Part shown: piece after piece, positions 24,550 to 33,403 of the stretch
How positions within the stretch are numbered: position 1 is the stretch's first letter
Layout: each line of letters starts with the position of its first letter
From: Hyalangium ruber
GTDB taxonomy: Bacteria; Myxococcota; Myxococcia; Myxococcales; Myxococcaceae
DNA: 64,000 nucleotides
Assembly: GCF_034259325.1 (NCBI RefSeq)
Contig: NZ_JAXIVS010000003.1
Span: forward strand, 620,001-684,000
Direction of reading: 5' to 3'
Notes under the pieces: model-generated
Database searches by the model: none
Told to the model about the DNA's origin: nothing
What the model saw: only the letters and a program-made list of their open reading frames with translations
Made by a program: the position numbers and the translations under genes

Positions 24550-27014
24550 GGGCGGGCTCGCGATGGAAGGTGGAGCTTCAGGACGTACAGCATGTCCCGC
24601 TCGCTTCGCCCACGGCCCACGATGAGCCCATCGCGCAGCAGGACGCTGGCCTCCATGGCGTCCTGGAAGTGGACCAGGGGCTCGGGCTCCTCCCTCCGGT
24701 AGAGCGCGAACGGCCCATCCCCCAGGGCCTCCCAGAACCGCTGGCCCACGGCCTCCCGAGGCGTCACGCTGGCCTGGATCTCCCGCAGCGGCGCCCCCGT
24801 GGCGAGCTCGAAGAAGCGCGCGCACTGATCATTGGCCATGGTGACCACCACGCCCTCGCCCAGCGCCACGGAGAAGGCCAGGGCAGGATGGGGCAGCTCA
24901 CGCACGAGCGCTCCCGTCCGCGCGTCGAAGATGCGCACGACTTCATCCCGGCAGCAGGCCGCCACCCGTGCGCCATCCGCGGACAGGCCCACGCCGATGA
25001 CGGGCGCTTCCGCCGCCTGGATGACCCGCCGCGTGCCCGTCGGCACCTCGAAGAGCTCGAGCTCCCCCGAGCCCCGGCCCACGGCGATCCACGGGGCGTG
25101 GGCCGCCGCCGCATAGGCGGGCGCGGGCTTCACCAAGGCCTCGGTATCCACCACCGCCGTGCCGCCCTTCACCTCGTGCAGCAACAGGCGCGAGCCCTTG
25201 GGGGAGCCGGACACCACGCACGTACCATCGGGGGTGAAGTCCACCAGCGTGACGGGGCCCTCATGGCCGCCCAGCGAGTGCAGCAGCGCGCCGTCCGCCA
25301 CGCGCCACACCCGGACCTTCCCCGGCTCCACCACGCCCGCCAGGAGCTGGCCATCGGGAGAGAAGGCCATGGGCCGCTCCTCGAGGAACAGCGCCCTCTC
25401 CCCTTGCTCTCCCCCAGGGTTGACGGACAGCGCCCGCACCGGCGTGAGGCTCTTCACGTCGAGCAGCCGGATCCCCAGGCGCGAGGACTCCTCCTCCATG
25501 AGGGAGACGGGGTAGGCCAGCAAGGTGTCATGGGGGCTGGTCTTCCACGCCTGCCCGTACGCCTCCTCGTAGTCAGGAGCGAAAGAGCGGATGTGGCCCC
25601 GCGCATCCACGGCGAGCGTCGCATCCATCCTCCGCACGATCGCCACCTCGCCCTCGGGCCGCCCCCACAGGTTCTGCACGCGCTCCTTCTCGGTCAACAG
25701 GGTGGGCGCGGGCTCCGAGTCCATCTCGCTCACGCGCACCTTGCCGTCGACCGCCGTGAGGGCGAAGCGCTGGCCCGCCGGATGGAAGGCCACACCGCGC
25801 TCGTGCCCGTCGGACTCATAGGGGCGGGTGCGCAGCACGTCTCCGCTCCGTGCGTCCAGCACCTCCAGCCGGTTGTAGGTCAGCACCCCCAGCCGCGCCG
25901 TGCCGAGCCACGCCACGTGCGAGTAGGGGTCCTTGCCCCCCGCCTTGCGCACCTGCGTCCAGCCCTCCGTCTCCACCAGGGCGATGCCCTCGCTCGCGGT
26001 CAGCGCGAGCCACTCCCCGTCCGAGCTGAACTCCAAGTCCTGCACGAGCGTCCCCGCCTGGATGCAGGCCACCTGGGTCCCCGTCGCCACGTCCCAGATG
26101 CGCGCCGTCTCGTCCGACGAGCCCGTGGCCAGCCAACGGCCCGAGGGGTGGAAAGCCACGCACAGCGCGGACTGCTCATGCCCCTCCAGCGTCCGCACCT
26201 CCTCGCCCGAGGCCACGTCGAACAGCCGCACCCTCCACCCGAGGTTCGCCGCGGCGAGCAGCCGGCCATCCGGGCTGAAAGCCACCGACGTCACCCGCCC
26301 CTCCTGCCCCGTCATCTCATGCAGCAGCTCGCCCGTCTCCGCGTCCCAGAGGCGTGCGTCATGATCGCGCGAGCCCGAGGCCAGCCGCGTGCCATCCGCG
26401 CTCCACGCCAGGCCCAGCACCTCGCCCTCGTGCCCCTCAAGCACGTGGATGCACTGGCCCGTGGCCACGTCCCAGATGCGCACGTTCTGCCCATCGTCCC
26501 ACGAGCCCGTGGCCAGCCGTGTCCCCGTGGGGTTGTAGGCGGCGCACAGCACGTGCGCGCCGTGGGGCAGGACCTGGTCCTCGCTCTCCAGCTCTCCGGG
26601 CAGCGGCAACAGGGACTCCAGCCAGGGCGCACCTCCGCGCGCCTCGTGCTGGCGCCGCCACTGCTGGGCGAGCGCGTACAGGTGCGCCTCGGGATGACTC
26701 CATGGGCCCTTGCCTTCAGGGGTGAAGTGCGCGGCGGTGTCGGGCGCATCGAACCAGCGCAGGCGGTTGTAGAGGCTCTGGAAGAGCGCCTCGGGGTGCT
26801 CACGCAGGAAGCCTGAATCGAGCGCGACCGCGCTCCGGAGGATCCGCAGCGTCCTCGGCCCGACCGTGAGGCTGTCCTCCTTGCGCACCCGGGCGTCCGC
26901 GGGAAGGCGCGAGAGCGCCGCGTCCAGGGCGGCCAGGAGCGCCTCCACGCCCTCGGCCTTCACGAGCCGCTCGAGAGTGGGGAGTTCGGTGAGCGCGGAG
27001 AGTTCGTCGGTCAT
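24546..27014 (-). CDS. WD40-repeat protein
   Basis: 822 residues from the ATG at 27014, which has GAGGAG 11 bases upstream; a TTG at 27023 would add three residues. The first ~150 residues are helical and unassigned (NRLRWFDAPDTAAHF). After this come WD40 blades with typical ends: VRIWDVATGQ, ARLWDAETGE, VRLFDVASGE, ARIWDVATGT, and after a degenerate middle VRVWRVADGA and VRIFDARTGA, enough for two seven-bladed propellers. It has no signal peptide or kinase domain. The N-terminal domain and the linked oxidoreductase gene suggest a dedicated scaffold, but that is inference. Members of this type are common in myxobacteria and have no settled function. Confidence 0.9.
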   Translation of the reverse strand: MTDELSALTELPTLERLVKAEGVEALLAALDAALSRLPADARVRKEDSLTVGPRTLRILRSAVALDSGFLREHPEALFQSLYNRLRWFDAPDTAAHFTPEGKGPWSHPEAHLYALAQQWRRQHEARGGAPWLESLLPLPGELESEDQVLPHGAHVLCAAYNPTGTRLATGSWDDGQNVRIWDVATGQCIHVLEGHEGEVLGLAWSADGTRLASGSRDHDARLWDAETGELLHEMTGQEGRVTSVAFSPDGRLLAAANLGWRVRLFDVASGEEVRTLEGHEQSALCVAFHPSGRWLATGSSDETARIWDVATGTQVACIQAGTLVQDLEFSSDGEWLALTASEGIALVETEGWTQVRKAGGKDPYSHVAWLGTARLGVLTYNRLEVLDARSGDVLRTRPYESDGHERGVAFHPAGQRFALTAVDGKVRVSEMDSEPAPTLLTEKERVQNLWGRPEGEVAIVRRMDATLAVDARGHIRSFAPDYEEAYGQAWKTSPHDTLLAYPVSLMEEESSRLGIRLLDVKSLTPVRALSVNPGGEQGERALFLEERPMAFSPDGQLLAGVVEPGKVRVWRVADGALLHSLGGHEGPVTLVDFTPDGTCVVSGSPKGSRLLLHEVKGGTAVVDTEALVKPAPAYAAAAHAPWIAVGRGSGELELFEVPTGTRRVIQAAEAPVIGVGLSADGARVAACCRDEVVRIFDARTGALVRELPHPALAFSVALGEGVVVTMANDQCARFFELATGAPLREIQASVTPREAVGQRFWEALGDGPFALYRREEPEPLVHFQDAMEASVLLRDGLIVGRGRSERDMLYVLKLHLPSRARP

Positions 27015-27190
27015 GGGAGGCAAGGCTCCTCGGGGGGGCGGCCAGGGGAAAGCGCGTCATATCGCGGGCACTCACCTCACGCTGGAAGTGGAGTGCGGAT
27101 GGGTCCGCACAAAAAACGTCATGCGCGTGTAACCGGCTGAAAAGGGGGTGCGTATCGGCAGGCATCTCCCGTCCCCCCACCGAGGACACC

Positions 27191-28873
27191 ATGACGATCA
27201 AGACCGCCAGCCGTGAGCTCCGCACCCTCTCCAAGCCCGCGCCCCAGCTGCAGACCGCCACTCGGATTGTGAAGCCGGCCACCGTGACCGTGAACCCGCA
27301 GGTCCGCGCCCGGCTCCAGAGCGATGACTTCCGGCCGGCGTCCACCCGCACCCGCCCGTTGTCGCTCACCGGTGAGTCGCGGGGCCAGGTGACGCCGTTC
27401 GCGGGCCCCTCCATCCGGGCCTCGCAGCTCTCCTCCCTGGAGGGCGGCAGCATCCAGGACCGGCTCGCCGTGAATGGCGGGCTCCTGGCGGACGCGCGCC
27501 TCAACACGCTGCTGGGCAAGGACGCCAGGTCCCTCCTGCGCGCCGGTGACATCGCCGGCCTGGAGGGCGCCAGTGCCGAGATCGCTCGCCTCACCGGCTC
27601 GGAGCAGGAGAGCGCGGAGGAGGCCATCGCCGAGGCGGTGGACACCGGCGACGCGCAGGCGGTGACCGACTGGCTCCGGGAGCACCCAGATGCCGAGGAC
27701 CGGGCGGAGTTCTACGACCTCCTCTTCTCCCTGCCGCACCTGGCGGGCGAGGTGCTGAACAACGTGGAGAACCTCTCCACCGCGGACCGGCAACTCCTGG
27801 CCAACTCGCTGAACGCGGCCTACGAGAGCGGCGCGGTGACCGACGAGGAGCTGGCGGAGGGGGTGGTGGGCGGCGGCTACGGCGCTTCGTTCGGCGAGAC
27901 CCACGAGGGCCTGGCGGACATCGTGGCCCGTACCGGGAACCCTGACCTGATCGGCACCTATGCCACGCGCGAGCTGGAGCTGGCCCGGGCCCATGGCGGG
28001 CAGGATCTCCAGCGGGTGCAGGCGGCCGCCGCCGCGCTGAACGGGCTGAGCCCCACCGAGCTGCAGGACTATCTGGCCCAGAACGGGGAGGACGTGAACT
28101 TCCTGGTGGACAACATCAACCACGACGGCGGCTTCGGCTACGCCGAGACCAGCACCGCCCTGGGGGACCTGCTGGAGACGGCCGCGCGCATCCAGCCGCC
28201 GACCGAGGAGTCGCTGGCGCTGTTCGAGCGGTCCATCCCGCAGCTGGGCGAGAACCCGCACTCCCGCGAGGGCGCGGCCAGGTTCTTCGAGCGGAACATC
28301 GAGCAGGTCCTGGCCTCGTACACCGACGACTCCGGCTCGTTGACCCTGGAGGGGCAGGAGAAGCTGGGGCACTTCTTCGGCAACACGCTGTTCTCCGAGC
28401 CGTCGTTCCCGGGCCAGGAGCAGCTCCAGGAGGCGCTGCTGGGCAAGCTGGATGCGCTGGCCAGCTCGCTCGAGGCGGAGGCCAACGCCAACCCGCCAAG
28501 CATCGAGGCGCAGGAGCGGGCCCGGTTGCTGGGCAGTCTGATTGGCACGGTGGAGGGCGGCTTCCAGTTCGCGGTGGACGAGCTGGAGCAGAAGAACCAG
28601 GCCATCGAGGGCTTCACGGACTTCCTCTTCAAGGCCGGCGAGCTGATCCCGGACCTCCCGTTCCCCGGCGGTGGACTGCTCAAGGACGTCGCCCTGGAGC
28701 AGCTCCAGGAGTGGGTGACGGACAGCCTCACCGAAGAGGCGGAGGAGGCCGAGGACGCCCTGCCGTTCCACGCCGCCTTCGCGCAGGGGATCGACAACCC
28801 GGCGCTGCGGACCGCCTACGACGCCGCCCGCGGCGACGTCTTCCAGAACGTGGTGAAGGAGCTGATCAACTAG
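27191..28873 (+). CDS. Large hypothetical protein, effector-like
   Basis: 560 residues from the ATG at 27191 (GAGG 5 bases before). The first ~85 residues are basic, Ser/Thr/Pro-rich and probably disordered (TRIVKPATVTV, STRTRPLSLT). From 90 to 540 it is predicted helical and acidic, with many Ala/Glu/Leu repeats and a glycine-rich segment around 225 (GGGYGASFG). A short hydrophobic stretch (FPGGGLLKDVAL) lies near 495. There is no signal peptide. The build, a basic disordered head and an acidic helical body, recalls secreted effectors and cargo proteins, but no family is recognised. Codon use fits the host. It is a single-gene unit. Confidence 0.75.
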   Translation: MTIKTASRELRTLSKPAPQLQTATRIVKPATVTVNPQVRARLQSDDFRPASTRTRPLSLTGESRGQVTPFAGPSIRASQLSSLEGGSIQDRLAVNGGLLADARLNTLLGKDARSLLRAGDIAGLEGASAEIARLTGSEQESAEEAIAEAVDTGDAQAVTDWLREHPDAEDRAEFYDLLFSLPHLAGEVLNNVENLSTADRQLLANSLNAAYESGAVTDEELAEGVVGGGYGASFGETHEGLADIVARTGNPDLIGTYATRELELARAHGGQDLQRVQAAAAALNGLSPTELQDYLAQNGEDVNFLVDNINHDGGFGYAETSTALGDLLETAARIQPPTEESLALFERSIPQLGENPHSREGAARFFERNIEQVLASYTDDSGSLTLEGQEKLGHFFGNTLFSEPSFPGQEQLQEALLGKLDALASSLEAEANANPPSIEAQERARLLGSLIGTVEGGFQFAVDELEQKNQAIEGFTDFLFKAGELIPDLPFPGGGLLKDVALEQLQEWVTDSLTEEAEEAEDALPFHAAFAQGIDNPALRTAYDAARGDVFQNVVKELIN

Positions 28874-29191
28874 CCGCGGTTCCTGAATTCAGATTGTTTG
28901 GTCCCGACATGTAAGCCCTGCCCCCTTTCTCGGAGGGAGAGCGCTTGAGAGCGGCGGGTTGCTCTGTGCGGAAGCGGCTCCAATCGAACCCGTGTAGGGG
29001 GGAAACCGGCCGCTCTGAAAAACGGCGCTCCCCTCGGTTTCCCTCTGAAAATCGGCCCCTCGAAGCGGCGACCATGGCTGCCGTCCTGGAGCGCGCCACT
29101 GGCCCGAGCCGGAACTGTCGGACACGGGCCTCCAGCAGAGAACCGGCGTAGCCTTGACCCGCAGCACCTCTCTTGATTGAAGGACGTGGCC
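28874..29191. other. Intergenic region without a recognised gene
   Basis: 318 bases separate the effector-like gene from the lipoprotein cassette. Open frames here are short and have shadow character. The right end holds the AAGGA ribosome site of the lipoprotein gene. Nothing else is recognised. Confidence 0.6.
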
Positions 29192-30106
29192 ATGCGTCCG
29201 CGAACTTGCAGCGCCTCCCTGCTCCTTCTCTCGGCCTGCGCCACGATGGATCCGAGCCCAGGAGAGTTGGAGGACCCGAGTCCTCCGAGTCCGAGATTCG
29301 CCAATCTTCAGCGGGCGGCGCAGTACCCGTGGACGGATGATGGGAAATGCGTGGTGCGGGAAGCCTCCAACGAGTGGCCGCTCCTTACAGAGCGGTGCTT
29401 TCATGCTCTCGATCGCGACAGGGTCAGGTTTCGGGATGTCACCGGAAGATGCGCTGTCGCCTACGCGGGTGCAGCAGTTCCCGCAGCCGTGGCCCTCTGT
29501 GTCTTTGCGGCACCCGAGATCGTTGTCGGTGCAGTGATTGTTATTGGCGCGGTAGTGGTGGCAACCGCGATCCAAGAGGGGATTGATGCTTACCAACGCA
29601 ACGCATCCCGTAAGCGTGCGAAGCCCAAGACTCAAACGCGACCGACCAAGGAACTGTTAGCGAACCGAGCGCCTAAGCCAAAGGGTCCGAGCACCGAAGA
29701 CCTCTTCCCCTCACTGCCGACAGACTCCAACCCACGCCACCCTGAGTGCGAGCCCATTCCGATCCCACACGCGGGTAAGGATGACCCACATGACGAGTGC
29801 GCCGATAAGTTTCCGCCGAACCGTTATCCCGGGATGGACGTGCTCGTGGGCGGTGTGCGCTTCGATGCGCTGCAAGTCGCCGTGCGCGTGCTGTGGGAGA
29901 TCAAGACCCATCAGTTTGACACGTACAACGCCTTTATCCAGGACCGGGAGATTGAGAAGGAACTCAAGCAATTGCGCGAGGAGCGCGCTGCTGCGCTGGC
30001 CTGTGGATATGACTTCGTTGTTGGCGTGAGCACCCAAGCGCACAGAGACGCGCTGCTCGAAGAAATTCCCACGCTCAATGTCGTCATCACGGGATGCACA
30101 CGATGA
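29192..30106 (+). CDS. Lipoprotein with putative nuclease-like C-terminal domain (DUF6310-like), candidate toxin
   Basis: 304 residues from the ATG at 29192 (AAGGA 7 bases upstream). A lipoprotein signal ends in LLLLSAC (Cys near 16). A hydrophobic segment follows at about 90-130 (VAYAGAAVPAAVALCVFAAPEIVVGAVIV in part), then a basic, proline-rich linker (140-170) and a C-terminal domain (about 190-304) with FDALQVAVRVLWEIKTHQFD and later RAAALACGYDFVVGV. The D...ExK arrangement (Asp in FDAL, Glu and Lys in WEIKT) matches the core of PD-(D/E)XK nucleases. From memory this resembles the myxobacterial DUF6310 family. The gene overlaps by 4 bases (ATGA) the next gene, as expected for a toxin and its immunity partner. 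Function as a delivered toxin is inference. Confidence 0.75.
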   Translation: MRPRTCSASLLLLSACATMDPSPGELEDPSPPSPRFANLQRAAQYPWTDDGKCVVREASNEWPLLTERCFHALDRDRVRFRDVTGRCAVAYAGAAVPAAVALCVFAAPEIVVGAVIVIGAVVVATAIQEGIDAYQRNASRKRAKPKTQTRPTKELLANRAPKPKGPSTEDLFPSLPTDSNPRHPECEPIPIPHAGKDDPHDECADKFPPNRYPGMDVLVGGVRFDALQVAVRVLWEIKTHQFDTYNAFIQDREIEKELKQLREERAAALACGYDFVVGVSTQAHRDALLEEIPTLNVVITGCTR

Positions 30107-30861
30107 CCAAGCGTAGAGCCCTCACCCTCATCGTCTACGCGCCTGCGCTCGTGGGCAAGGACGGCCGCACGCTGGATGTCGTCCATGGGATGGAGAAGGC
30201 GCTCCCCGGCTTGCGCCTGGAGTGGCGGCTCTCCGAAGGCGGGCGCCCCATCGCATTGCCCCAGCGAGACGCGTGGCTCGTAGAAAGTATTGAAGACGGA
30301 GGATTTCCTCTTATGTGCAACGGGGACGAGAGTTACCCCGTGACGGTTATGGGGTGTGAAAACCCGGCGCTCTCGAGCCCAGGCGGTCAGTCCCAGTTTG
30401 AAGTGCATGCAAAACTGCCACTGGGCGAACCTGTGATCGCGGCAGCGGCAGCTGTGCTTGAGGCCGTGGCGGAGGGAGCGCGCTCGTTCTGGGGGCATGC
30501 ATCGCCGTATGGTTACGGCTCGGAAGTCTCGCAGCAGTTTCGCCGCTCCCCTCATGGACCGGAGCGCTCACCTCGTGGGCTTCCCATGCTCAACCTTCCA
30601 GAGAAGCTCCCCGCGCCTGAGATTCCCTGGTTCCTTGGCTGGCTGAACTATTGGTCTGCCGCCGCAGCGCAGGCCCTCGGGTTCCCGGATCCCGCTCGCG
30701 ACGCCGAGCTGATCACGCGGGCGCGGCGCACGCCATCGGGCGGGTGGGTGGTACAGATCACGGATGCGCCGCTCGATTACGACAACCCCGCCCACTTGGA
30801 CGCGCTAAAGCGGGCCTACGAACGCTTCCCGGAGATCGGCGGGCGCGTCACTCCGCGCTGA
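30103..30861 (+). CDS. DUF5953-like protein, candidate immunity partner of the upstream lipoprotein
   Basis: 252 residues starting at the ATG at 30103, whose last base pair overlaps the TGA of the lipoprotein gene; the ATG at 30094 is an alternative. The protein has no signal peptide or membrane helix, so it stays in the cytoplasm. Blocks include ALTLIVYAPALVGKDGRTLDVVHGMEKA, FPLMCNGDESYPVTVMG, and AEIPWFLGWLNYWS-like residues, which I recall as the myxobacterial DUF5953 family. Such proteins often follow lipoprotein genes in these genomes. The tight coupling, the matched size and the cytoplasmic location are what one expects for an immunity protein, but no biochemical role is proven. Next gene is convergent. 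Confidence 0.7.
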   Translation: MTKRRALTLIVYAPALVGKDGRTLDVVHGMEKALPGLRLEWRLSEGGRPIALPQRDAWLVESIEDGGFPLMCNGDESYPVTVMGCENPALSSPGGQSQFEVHAKLPLGEPVIAAAAAVLEAVAEGARSFWGHASPYGYGSEVSQQFRRSPHGPERSPRGLPMLNLPEKLPAPEIPWFLGWLNYWSAAAAQALGFPDPARDAELITRARRTPSGGWVVQITDAPLDYDNPAHLDALKRAYERFPEIGGRVTPR

Positions 30862-30884
30862 AGAAGGCTTCTGCGCGTCTCCTG

Positions 30885-31823
30885 TCACAACGGCATCGTC
30901 CGCCACTTCTCGAGGCCCGGCGCGAGCGCCTCGGCCAGCATCGGCAGCTGGGGCACGAGCGCGTAGCAGACGACATTGCGCAGCATCCCCACGGCATCCA
31001 TGACGCGCAGCACGGACGGGTCGAGCGGCCTCACCCCCGCCTTCGCCGCCGCCGCGTCGTAGATGGACGCACCCTCTGGGCCGAGGAACGCGAGATCCCA
31101 CTCGACCGGCCCGAGCGTCACGTCCTCGAAGTCCGCGTAGCGCACTCCCGAGCGCGTGCGGAGGATGTTGTACGACGGCGCGTCCCCGTGAATCGCCTGG
31201 ACGCCGACCCCCGGGAAGGCCCGCTCGAAGGCCTCGCGCGAGGAGAGCATGGGCCCGAGGACGGCCCATTCGCCCCGGGCCCGCTCCAGGTCAGCGGGGG
31301 CCAAGAGCCCTGGGTGCTCCTCCAGGGAGGCGAGGAACAGGGGCACCGTCGCCACGGGGGAGAGGAAGGGAAGTTCGCCCGGGTAGTCCCGCAGCACCGC
31401 GTGCAGGTCGGCCGCGAGCGCCGCCTCCGCCAGGTAGTCCGGCTCCCGGGAGGCATCCACTTCCACGTGCTCCCAGAACGTCATCGAGAAGCCGTCTCGC
31501 CGCACGGGCTCGCGCGGGACGAGGGGGCTCGGGCGAACGACTGGGAGTCCTCGCTCCGCCAGCCAGGCCACGGCAGACAGCTCGCGCGCCTGCCGGGCCT
31601 CCTGCGCCGCTCCCTCGAACCCCGGGGGCAGCACCAGCGGCACACGGACCACCACCGGCGAGGGAGCGAGGTGCACCACCACGGAGAACACGTCATGCAG
31701 CACCTTCGGTGCTGTCACGGAGAGTCCGAGCGCTCGGCCCGCGCCCACCGCCGCATCCACCGCCCGCGCCTTACGCGCCGCGAGCTCCGCCGGAGTCAGG
31801 TTCACTGGAGGCATCTCCCCCAT
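30885..31823 (-). CDS. Aminoglycoside phosphotransferase-fold (APH) kinase
   Basis: 312 residues from the ATG at 31823. It has the APH/choline-kinase catalytic motifs: Brenner motif IHGDAPSYNIL (His212, Asp214 as base, Asn219) and the metal-binding YADFEDV (Asp231), with an N-terminal lobe (about 40-115) carrying VVVRVPLVLPP. The family transfers phosphate to small molecules such as aminoglycosides, choline or sugars; the acceptor is unknown and resistance must not be assumed. An alternative start lies 18 codons upstream. The gene is convergent with the DUF5953-like gene (23 bases between stops). Confidence 0.85.
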   Translation of the reverse strand: MGEMPPVNLTPAELAARKARAVDAAVGAGRALGLSVTAPKVLHDVFSVVVHLAPSPVVVRVPLVLPPGFEGAAQEARQARELSAVAWLAERGLPVVRPSPLVPREPVRRDGFSMTFWEHVEVDASREPDYLAEAALAADLHAVLRDYPGELPFLSPVATVPLFLASLEEHPGLLAPADLERARGEWAVLGPMLSSREAFERAFPGVGVQAIHGDAPSYNILRTRSGVRYADFEDVTLGPVEWDLAFLGPEGASIYDAAAAKAGVRPLDPSVLRVMDAVGMLRNVVCYALVPQLPMLAEALAPGLEKWRTMPL

Positions 31824-31855
31824 CGTGCCCTGCGGGCGTGGCCACGGCCATGAAT

Positions 31856-31873
31856 TTGGCACACCCAACGCAT
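31856..31873 (+). promoter_or_regulatory. Possible sigma-54 promoter
   Basis: The sequence TTGGCACACCCAACGCAT has a full TTGGCAC -24 element and a GC at the -12 position with exactly 10 bases between GG and GC, the hallmark spacing of sigma-54 promoters. It points right, 145 bases upstream of the RCC1-type lipoprotein gene at 32018. Sigma-54 promoters are frequent in myxobacteria. The -12 side lacks the TT that usually precedes GC, so this stays tentative. Confidence 0.4.
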
Positions 31874-32017
31874 TCACAAAAAAGTTGTCTCCTCCCCGAG
31901 TCCTTCATGTTGAGTCGACGATCCCCGCACGTCAGTCTCTTGCCGTATCCGCCTGCTGGGCCGGAAGTTGGCATCCCCCACACAACCTGTTTGTCACCTG
32001 AAGAGGAGATACAGCCG

Positions 32018-32962
32018 ATGCATCTTCATCCCGTCTGTCCGAAGAGCGTGTTCGAATCCTTGCCGGGCGCAGCCCAGGGATTGTTGTTTCTGGCGATGGT
32101 GAGCGCATTGCCGTTGCTGGGATGCGGCGCGGGAGAGGGCTCCCCCTCTCCCCTCATCCATCGCAACCTTTCACTCGCCTCTGAACCCACCCTCTTCACA
32201 GGGGTCAACGCGGGTTCTTCCAACAACTGCGGCGTGAAGACGGACGGGACGCTCGCGTGCTGGGGGGACGACTCCGAAGGTCAGTCCTCGCCGCCGACTG
32301 GCGGCTTCACGCAGATCAGCGCGGGCAATTACCATGGCTGTGGGGTGGATACGGCCGGGGCCGTCTCGTGCTGGGGGAACAACGACGGGGGCCGGGCTAC
32401 GCCGCCCACGGGCAGCTTCACGCAGGTCAGCGCGGGCACTGCCCACACGTGCGGCGTGAAGACGGACGGGACGCTCGCGTGCTGGGGAATCAACTCCTAC
32501 GGCGAGACCTCACCGCCCGCGGGAACCTTCACGCAGGTCAGCGCGGGCATGCAGTATTCCTGTGGCGTGAAGACGAACGGGACCGTCGCGTGCTGGGGAC
32601 TCAACTTCGGCCGCCAGGCCTCACCCCCAGCGGGGAGCTTCACCCAGGTCAGTGCAAGCTACGGAAGCACCTGTGGAGTGAAGACGGACGGGACGCTCGC
32701 GTGCTGGGGCTTCAAGCATGTGCCAGGTTCACCACCGACGGGAACCTTCACGCAGGTCAGCGTGGGCACGTACCACACCTGTGCCCTGAGGCAGGACGGG
32801 ACGCTGAGCTGCTGGGGAGCCAACGACCAAGGCCAGGCCACGCCTCCAGCCGGCCTCTTCACGCAGGTCAGCGCGGGCGGGTTCCACACCTGCGGCCTGA
32901 GGCAGGACGGAACGGTGGAGTGCTGGGGAAGCAACTTCGCCGGCCAGACCACACCTCCGTAG
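32018..32962 (+). CDS. RCC1-type lipoprotein with paired cysteines
   Basis: 314 residues from the ATG at 32018, preceded by AGAGGAG. The signal ends in LPLLGC (lipobox), giving a lipidated N terminus. The rest is seven or eight RCC1-like blades of 37-39 residues, each with a VSAG, a CGVKTDGTLACWG-type core and a PPTG turn. The two Cys in each blade (C-x-V...-C-W-G) could form one disulfide per blade, a pattern for secreted beta propellers. It should be an outer-membrane or surface lipoprotein. It converges on the second RCC1 gene, which belongs to a different repeat class without the cysteines. Confidence 0.88.
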   Translation: MHLHPVCPKSVFESLPGAAQGLLFLAMVSALPLLGCGAGEGSPSPLIHRNLSLASEPTLFTGVNAGSSNNCGVKTDGTLACWGDDSEGQSSPPTGGFTQISAGNYHGCGVDTAGAVSCWGNNDGGRATPPTGSFTQVSAGTAHTCGVKTDGTLACWGINSYGETSPPAGTFTQVSAGMQYSCGVKTNGTVACWGLNFGRQASPPAGSFTQVSASYGSTCGVKTDGTLACWGFKHVPGSPPTGTFTQVSVGTYHTCALRQDGTLSCWGANDQGQATPPAGLFTQVSAGGFHTCGLRQDGTVECWGSNFAGQTTPP

Positions 32963-33403
32963 GCCCCAGGACTCCAGCGCAGCGGTCAGGCCCAGGGCCC
33001 GAGCGGCCTGGGTGCTGGACTCATCCTCGGCCAGCACCCAGTCCTCCCGTCCTTCTCATGCGCCGTGGGGCTCAGTTCAGCAGGGATTGGATGGGGAGCG
33101 GGATGTACAGGGGCTTGCCATTGCCCAGCTGCCCATCATCGTTGAAGCCCCAGGCCCATCCGGTCCCATCCGAACCCACCATCATCGAGTGCAGCTCGCC
33201 AGCGGCCAGCTTCAGGCCTCCGCTCAGCCCACTCACCTGCTTCGGCGTGTAGAGATCGTACGCGTCGCCAGTGCCCCGCTGGCCCCTCTCGTTGGAGCCC
33301 CAGGCCCACACGGTGCCGTCCGACTTCACCGCCATCGCATGGGTGGCACCAGCGGCCACGAAGGCCACCCCGCTCAGGTTCGTCGCCTTCACCGGCGTCC
33401 GGC
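32963..33403. repeat. Parent copy of the RCC1 3' duplication
   Basis: The last ~110 codons and the 3' flank of the RCC1 gene at 33072-35324; duplicated in the same orientation at 21556-21995. The shared part includes the hairpin at 33008-33041. Confidence 0.85.
33008..33041 (-). terminator. Hairpin between the two convergent RCC1 genes
   Basis: A perfect 11-bp stem (33008-33018 and 33031-33041) with a 12-base loop lies 31 bases past the stop of the leftward RCC1 gene and 46 bases past the stop of the rightward one. It has no T run on either strand. Its conservation in the 21.6-kb copy supports a role at the transcript end. Confidence 0.5.

Noticed and set aside
24570..26816. Antisense frame of ~750 codons opposite the WD40 gene
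   Set aside because: Composition-driven shadow with no start signal or domain.
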